64,000 nucleotides of DNA from Planctomycetota bacterium (GTDB taxonomy: Bacteria > Planctomycetota > Phycisphaerae > Phycisphaerales > UBA1924). Made by a program: the position numbers and the translations under genes. Positions 61,235 to 64,000 of the stretch are shown one piece after another. Under the pieces are notes generated by a model. That model did no database searches. It saw nothing but the letters and a program-made list of their open reading frames with translations, and had not been told where the DNA came from. The DNA lies in the NCBI GenBank assembly GCA_003696675.1, contig RFGH01000074.1:160818-224817 (forward strand), written 5' to 3'. How positions within the stretch are numbered: position 1 is the stretch's first letter; every line of letters begins with the position of its first letter.

Positions 61235-62073
61235 TCCTCGGCCTGCTCGTCCAGATCGATCCGCTCACCAACGCGATACGCGTGGGCGAGGCGTTCGGGA
61301 TTGAACACGGTCGGATTGATGTTCTTGGCCCGAGGCTCGCCGAGTTCCATACGCACGAAACCCTCAAACCCTGGAACACGCATCTCGATCTTCGAAGGAA
61401 CCCGCCCCACCACACTCACACCGAGCGCGTCGGTGACATCGGTATACCGGGACAACTCGGCACTGGCCAGCTCGCCCCCATCCTTGGAATACGCCGCGGA
61501 ACCGATCAACTCGAGCGAACGAGCGTCGAAAAACAACGCTCCGGGTCCCCAACGGGTAGACAACGCCACGCGCACCCGGCCCTGCCCATCGAACTCCGGA
61601 TCGCCAAGGTCGCGACCCTCCATCCGCATCAGCCCGATCAACAGCGGGATGTCCCGGGGATGGACCGGAAGGCCCAGCATCGCCGCCTTCTCCGGAGTCG
61701 CCTCGGACTGCGAACCGGAAACCATCACCCGCCGATCGGCGTCGGATACATCGATCAACCAGTAACGATCCTCGTTCGATCCCAGCGCAAAGTAGACCTC
61801 ACCGAGCTTGCCCACCGTCACGGCCACCTTGTCCGGACGCTCGACCTGCACATGCCCCTCGCCCTGCTCGCCGAACCGCGACCCCTCCGCGTCACGACCC
61901 TCCACCCGCACGCTCGCCCGCGCCCAGAACGAGTCAAGTGATCCCACCCGAGCGTCATGGGCCTCGATGATCGCCTCAAGCGCCGGCAACTCCGCAGCCG
62001 GGCGTTTCGGGGCAGAGCAGCCGATCATCAGGCCGCACACGCACACGATCAGCCCGAGTACGACGCGACTCAC
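61231..62073 (-). CDS. lipoprotein, LolA/LolB-like fold suspected
   Basis: A 280-residue protein with signal sequence VVLGLIVCVCGLMIGCSAPK, acylated Cys near residue 19. The mature part (LPALEAIIEAHDARVGSLDS, SFWARASVRVEGRDAEGSRF, GEGHVQVERPDKVAVTVGKL) follows the helix-then-antiparallel-strand start of LolA/LolB and DUF4292 proteins, which carry lipids or lipoproteins. YWLIDVSDADRRVMVSG suits the central strands. Start is GTG 62073, overlapping the upstream gene's stop. It likely sits at the outer membrane. A true LolB role is not shown. Confidence 0.72.
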   Translation of the reverse strand: MSRVVLGLIVCVCGLMIGCSAPKRPAAELPALEAIIEAHDARVGSLDSFWARASVRVEGRDAEGSRFGEQGEGHVQVERPDKVAVTVGKLGEVYFALGSNEDRYWLIDVSDADRRVMVSGSQSEATPEKAAMLGLPVHPRDIPLLIGLMRMEGRDLGDPEFDGQGRVRVALSTRWGPGALFFDARSLELIGSAAYSKDGGELASAELSRYTDVTDALGVSVVGRVPSKIEMRVPGFEGFVRMELGEPRAKNINPTVFNPERLAHAYRVGERIDLDEQAEE

Positions 62074-62594
62074 GCCTCTTCCTCAACATTCATCACACGC
62101 CCGAGTTCCTCGATGGCTTCGGCGATCGTCGCCTCGTCCATCCGGGGATCCACCACCTCGTACTCGTGCCCCCCCGGGCGTGCCTTCACCCTGAACCGGG
62201 GCGGGTCTCCCGGAATCGCTCCGTCATACACCAGACGCCGCTTCCGCATGAGCAGCAACGCGAGCATGTAGCGGAAACTGATCTGCCGGGGCTGGTCCGC
62301 CTCTCCGAGCTGCTCGAACAGATCGAACAGCTCTTCGGGCGACATCACCGGGTCCGACTGCTTCTTCTCCTCGCCGGCGGTCCGACGCCAGAAGCCGAAG
62401 ACCCGGGCCGGGGGCTCGGGGCGGGCACCGGCGTCCCAGGCCTCCACCGAGTAGATCAGCCGCGCGAGTGTTTCCTCGCCCGGCGTTTCCACCAGAACCG
62501 CGATCTGCGGTTCTCCGGCCACGAAGGACCGCCCCGTCGCGGCGCAGACTTCCTCTTTACGGACGATGTCGTACGGCGAAGACGAACCGATCAT
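62070..62594 (-). CDS. conserved-looking protein of unknown function
   Basis: A 174-residue soluble protein. The start DIVRKEEVCAATGRSFVAGE recalls a small zinc-ribbon-like or strand-rich N-terminus, though only one Cys is present. A helical middle follows (MSPEELFDLFEQLGEADQPR, FRYMLALLLMRKRRLVYDGA), then strands (RFRVKARPGGHEYEVVDPRM). The end is helical and acidic. No family name is assigned. It is the first gene of an overlapping set with the lipoprotein and RDD genes, so it is probably needed with envelope functions. Confidence 0.7.
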   Translation of the reverse strand: MIGSSSPYDIVRKEEVCAATGRSFVAGEPQIAVLVETPGEETLARLIYSVEAWDAGARPEPPARVFGFWRRTAGEEKKQSDPVMSPEELFDLFEQLGEADQPRQISFRYMLALLLMRKRRLVYDGAIPGDPPRFRVKARPGGHEYEVVDPRMDEATIAEAIEELGRVMNVEEEA

Positions 62595-62630
62595 GCACGC
62601 AGTGTACGGCCGCCGGGCACACCGCGCCGC

Positions 62631-62891
62631 TCAGCAAGACACATCGAAGAACCGGCTGTTCGTGCCACCCGGACCAACCCGGAACCGCATCCGGCGTCCG
62701 CACTTCGGGCACGACGCCAGATAACCCGTGCCCTGCACATTGCGATAGACCCGCACATAGGCACCCGCACACACGAACCGGACGCCGATCCATGGACGCC
62801 CGCCCCCGCCATCCCCGGACCCGGGGGCGTCCCGTCCCGGGCTCAATCCTGAGGTCTCGAGCAGCGAGATGGTGCGCGGCGGCTGGATCAC
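62631..62891 (-). CDS. small protein with split zinc-ribbon-like cysteines
   Basis: About 86 residues if GTG 62891 is the start, which is uncertain. The convincing part is the C-terminal 55 residues: RPWIGVRFVCAGAYVRVYRN, then ASCPKCGRRMRFRVGPGG and the final SRFFDVSC. Four cysteines (C, CxxC, C-terminal C) could bind one zinc. The aromatic/basic strand content suggests a small nucleic-acid or protein-binding unit. It is divergent from lpxI and 36 bases upstream of the 174-residue gene in the same direction. Confidence 0.5.
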   Translation of the reverse strand: MIQPPRTISLLETSGLSPGRDAPGSGDGGGGRPWIGVRFVCAGAYVRVYRNVQGTGYLASCPKCGRRMRFRVGPGGTNSRFFDVSC

Positions 62892-63014
62892 TCTGTCGGA
62901 TATCGGTTCACCCAAGCCCCCCGCTTTCGCGCGTCCGAGAACGGAACCCCCCCGAAAAATCACCCGGCCGCACCGCTGGAGGGCGCAACCCCCGACGGCC
63001 GAAAGGCTTTGGAG

Positions 63015-63020
63015 TACAAT
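63015..63020 (+). promoter_or_regulatory. candidate -10 of the lpxI promoter
   Basis: TACAAT matches five of six sigma-70 -10 bases and lies 31 bases before the ATG. No good -35 is at the right distance. Confidence 0.35.
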
Positions 63021-63051
63021 CTCCCCCCTTGGACCGCCCGACCCCGCGCGA

Positions 63052-64000
63052 ATGATGATGTCCTCGCTGACCATCCTGCCCGACCCGCCCCCACCGCCGG
63101 CACCCATCGGTCTCATCGCCGGTGGAGGGCGTCTGCCCATCTTTGTCGCCGAAGGGCTCCATCGCCAAGGCTACACCGTCCACGCCATCGGGCTCCATCG
63201 CCAGTATGACCCCGACCTGCCCACCAAGTGCGACTCGTTCCGCGATGTCGGGCTTCTGCGGGTCGCCGCTTGGGGCCGCACCCTCCGCAGCCAAGGCGTC
63301 CGCCACGCCATCATGGTGGGCAAGGTCGACAAGGCCAAACTCATGCACGACCGCTGGCGGGTCTTCAAGAACATCCCCGACCTGACCACTGCCTTGGCGT
63401 GGTACCGCACCCTCCGCCACGATCGGCGTTCCCACGCGGTGCTCAAAGTCATCGCCGACGAACTCGACCGAAAAGGGGTTCAGTTGATCGACTCGACCAT
63501 TCCGATCCCGGACCAGCTCGCCCAGCCCGGTGTCATGACCCGCACCCAGCCCAGCCCGGAGCAACGAGCCGACATCGAGCTGGTCTGGCCCATGCTCGCC
63601 GAACTGCTCCGCTTGGACATTGGCCAGTCGCTGACCGTCCGCGACCGCGATGTCATCTCCGTCGAAGCCGTCGAAGGCACAGACCGCATGATCGAGCGGA
63701 CCGGCGAACTCTGCCGCCGAGGCGGGTGGACCCTGGTCAAGGGTGCCCGCGCCCAGCACGACCGCCGCTCCGATGTTCCCACCGTCGGCATCCGCACCAT
63801 TGAGCACATGCACCGCCACGGCGGACGCTGCCTGGCGATCGGCGCCGGCGATGTCATCATGCTCGACCGCGAACGCATGATCGAGCGTGCCGATGAACTG
63901 GGCATCGCGATCGTCGGCGTGCCGATGGCCCACGCGACCAAGGCCGCCCGCTCGCTCGATGCCCAGGAGGTCGAGCCGAAGCCGCCCCCCGTTATAGCCC
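63052..64000 (+). CDS. lpxI: UDP-2,3-diacylglucosamine pyrophosphatase LpxI (3' end cut by window)
   Basis: At least 316 codons without a stop before the window edge. LpxI hydrolyses UDP-2,3-diacylglucosamine to lipid X in lipid A synthesis. Diagnostic stretches are GLIAGGGRLPIFVAEGLHRQ, IMVGKVDKAKLMHD, LTTALAWYRTLRHDRRSHAV, VRDRDVISVEAVEGTDRMIE and GAGDVIMLDRERMIERADEL. Typical proteins have about 270-285 residues, so this one has an extended Pro-rich tail still open at the edge. Three consecutive ATG codons (63052-63060) can serve as start. With kdsD and the Lpt-like gene it indicates LPS production. Confidence 0.92.
   Translation, partial: MMMSSLTILPDPPPPPAPIGLIAGGGRLPIFVAEGLHRQGYTVHAIGLHRQYDPDLPTKCDSFRDVGLLRVAAWGRTLRSQGVRHAIMVGKVDKAKLMHDRWRVFKNIPDLTTALAWYRTLRHDRRSHAVLKVIADELDRKGVQLIDSTIPIPDQLAQPGVMTRTQPSPEQRADIELVWPMLAELLRLDIGQSLTVRDRDVISVEAVEGTDRMIERTGELCRRGGWTLVKGARAQHDRRSDVPTVGIRTIEHMHRHGGRCLAIGAGDVIMLDRERMIERADELGIAIVGVPMAHATKAARSLDAQEVEPKPPPVIA

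Overview
The window is high-GC bacterial DNA, densely coded on both strands, with short intergenic gaps and frequent ATGA/TGATG stop-start overlaps. The gene set is a Gram-negative-type envelope (KdsD, LptC/LptA-like, LpxI, lipoproteins), Tat-exported Gfo/Idh/MocA dehydrogenases, and a large flagellar cluster under FliA and NtrC-type control. This mix suggests a planctomycete, most likely of the class Phycisphaerae. That placement is an inference from gene content and protein style; no rRNA or other phylogenetic marker was analysed.

Layout. Positions 1-7480 hold a carbohydrate/oxidoreductase locus: a cut-off Gfo/Idh/MocA gene and a TIM-barrel isomerase run leftward, divergent from an MFS permease. 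They are followed by two Tat-signal Gfo/Idh/MocA proteins, an ApbE-like flavin transferase and a CxxCH membrane protein. Positions 7487-13781 read leftward: membrane protein, hotdog-like protein, histidine kinase, cold-shock protein, pnp and rpsO, with a clear rpsO terminator. An aspartate-type aminotransferase (14000-15256) precedes a lower-GC islet (about 15290-17200). The islet encodes a membrane zinc-ribbon protein and a secreted protein whose signal peptide is put out of frame by a three-copy 7-bp repeat. Next come scpA, kdsD, a 1001-residue LptC/LptA-like protein, an isolated nuoC, small unknowns, a TolB-like lipoprotein, a second lipoprotein, a Xer recombinase and folK.

Positions 28755-57062 are almost entirely flagellar and on the minus strand. 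In transcription order: FlgN-like chaperone, histidine kinase, sigma-54 activator, flgB, flgC, fliE, fliF, fliG, fliH, fliI, fliJ, motE-like, fliK, flgD, a TIGR02530-like gene, flgE, flbD, motA, motB, fliL, fliN, fliO, fliP, fliQ, fliR, flhB, flhA, flhF, flhG, a small membrane protein and fliA. This covers the export gate and ATPase, MS ring, hook, stators and regulators. fliM is missing from its usual place between fliL and fliN. Flagellin, filament cap, L/P-ring and chemotaxis genes are not in the window. Upstream of this block an envelope operon runs in the same direction (conserved protein, lipoprotein, RDD membrane protein, TPR protein). lpxI leaves the window on the right.

Regulatory reading. 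Three flagellar intergenic gaps carry TGAA-N16-GCCGAT motifs in the coding orientation, resembling sigma-28 promoters; a fourth has N17. Two sites match the sigma-54 GG-N10-GC pattern, one before the small-membrane-protein/fliA unit and one touching the flgB start. With the NtrC-type activator and FliA encoded here, this suggests a two-tier flagellar cascade. No intergenic stretch exceeds 300 bases; no tRNA, rRNA, CRISPR array or insertion sequence was recognised.
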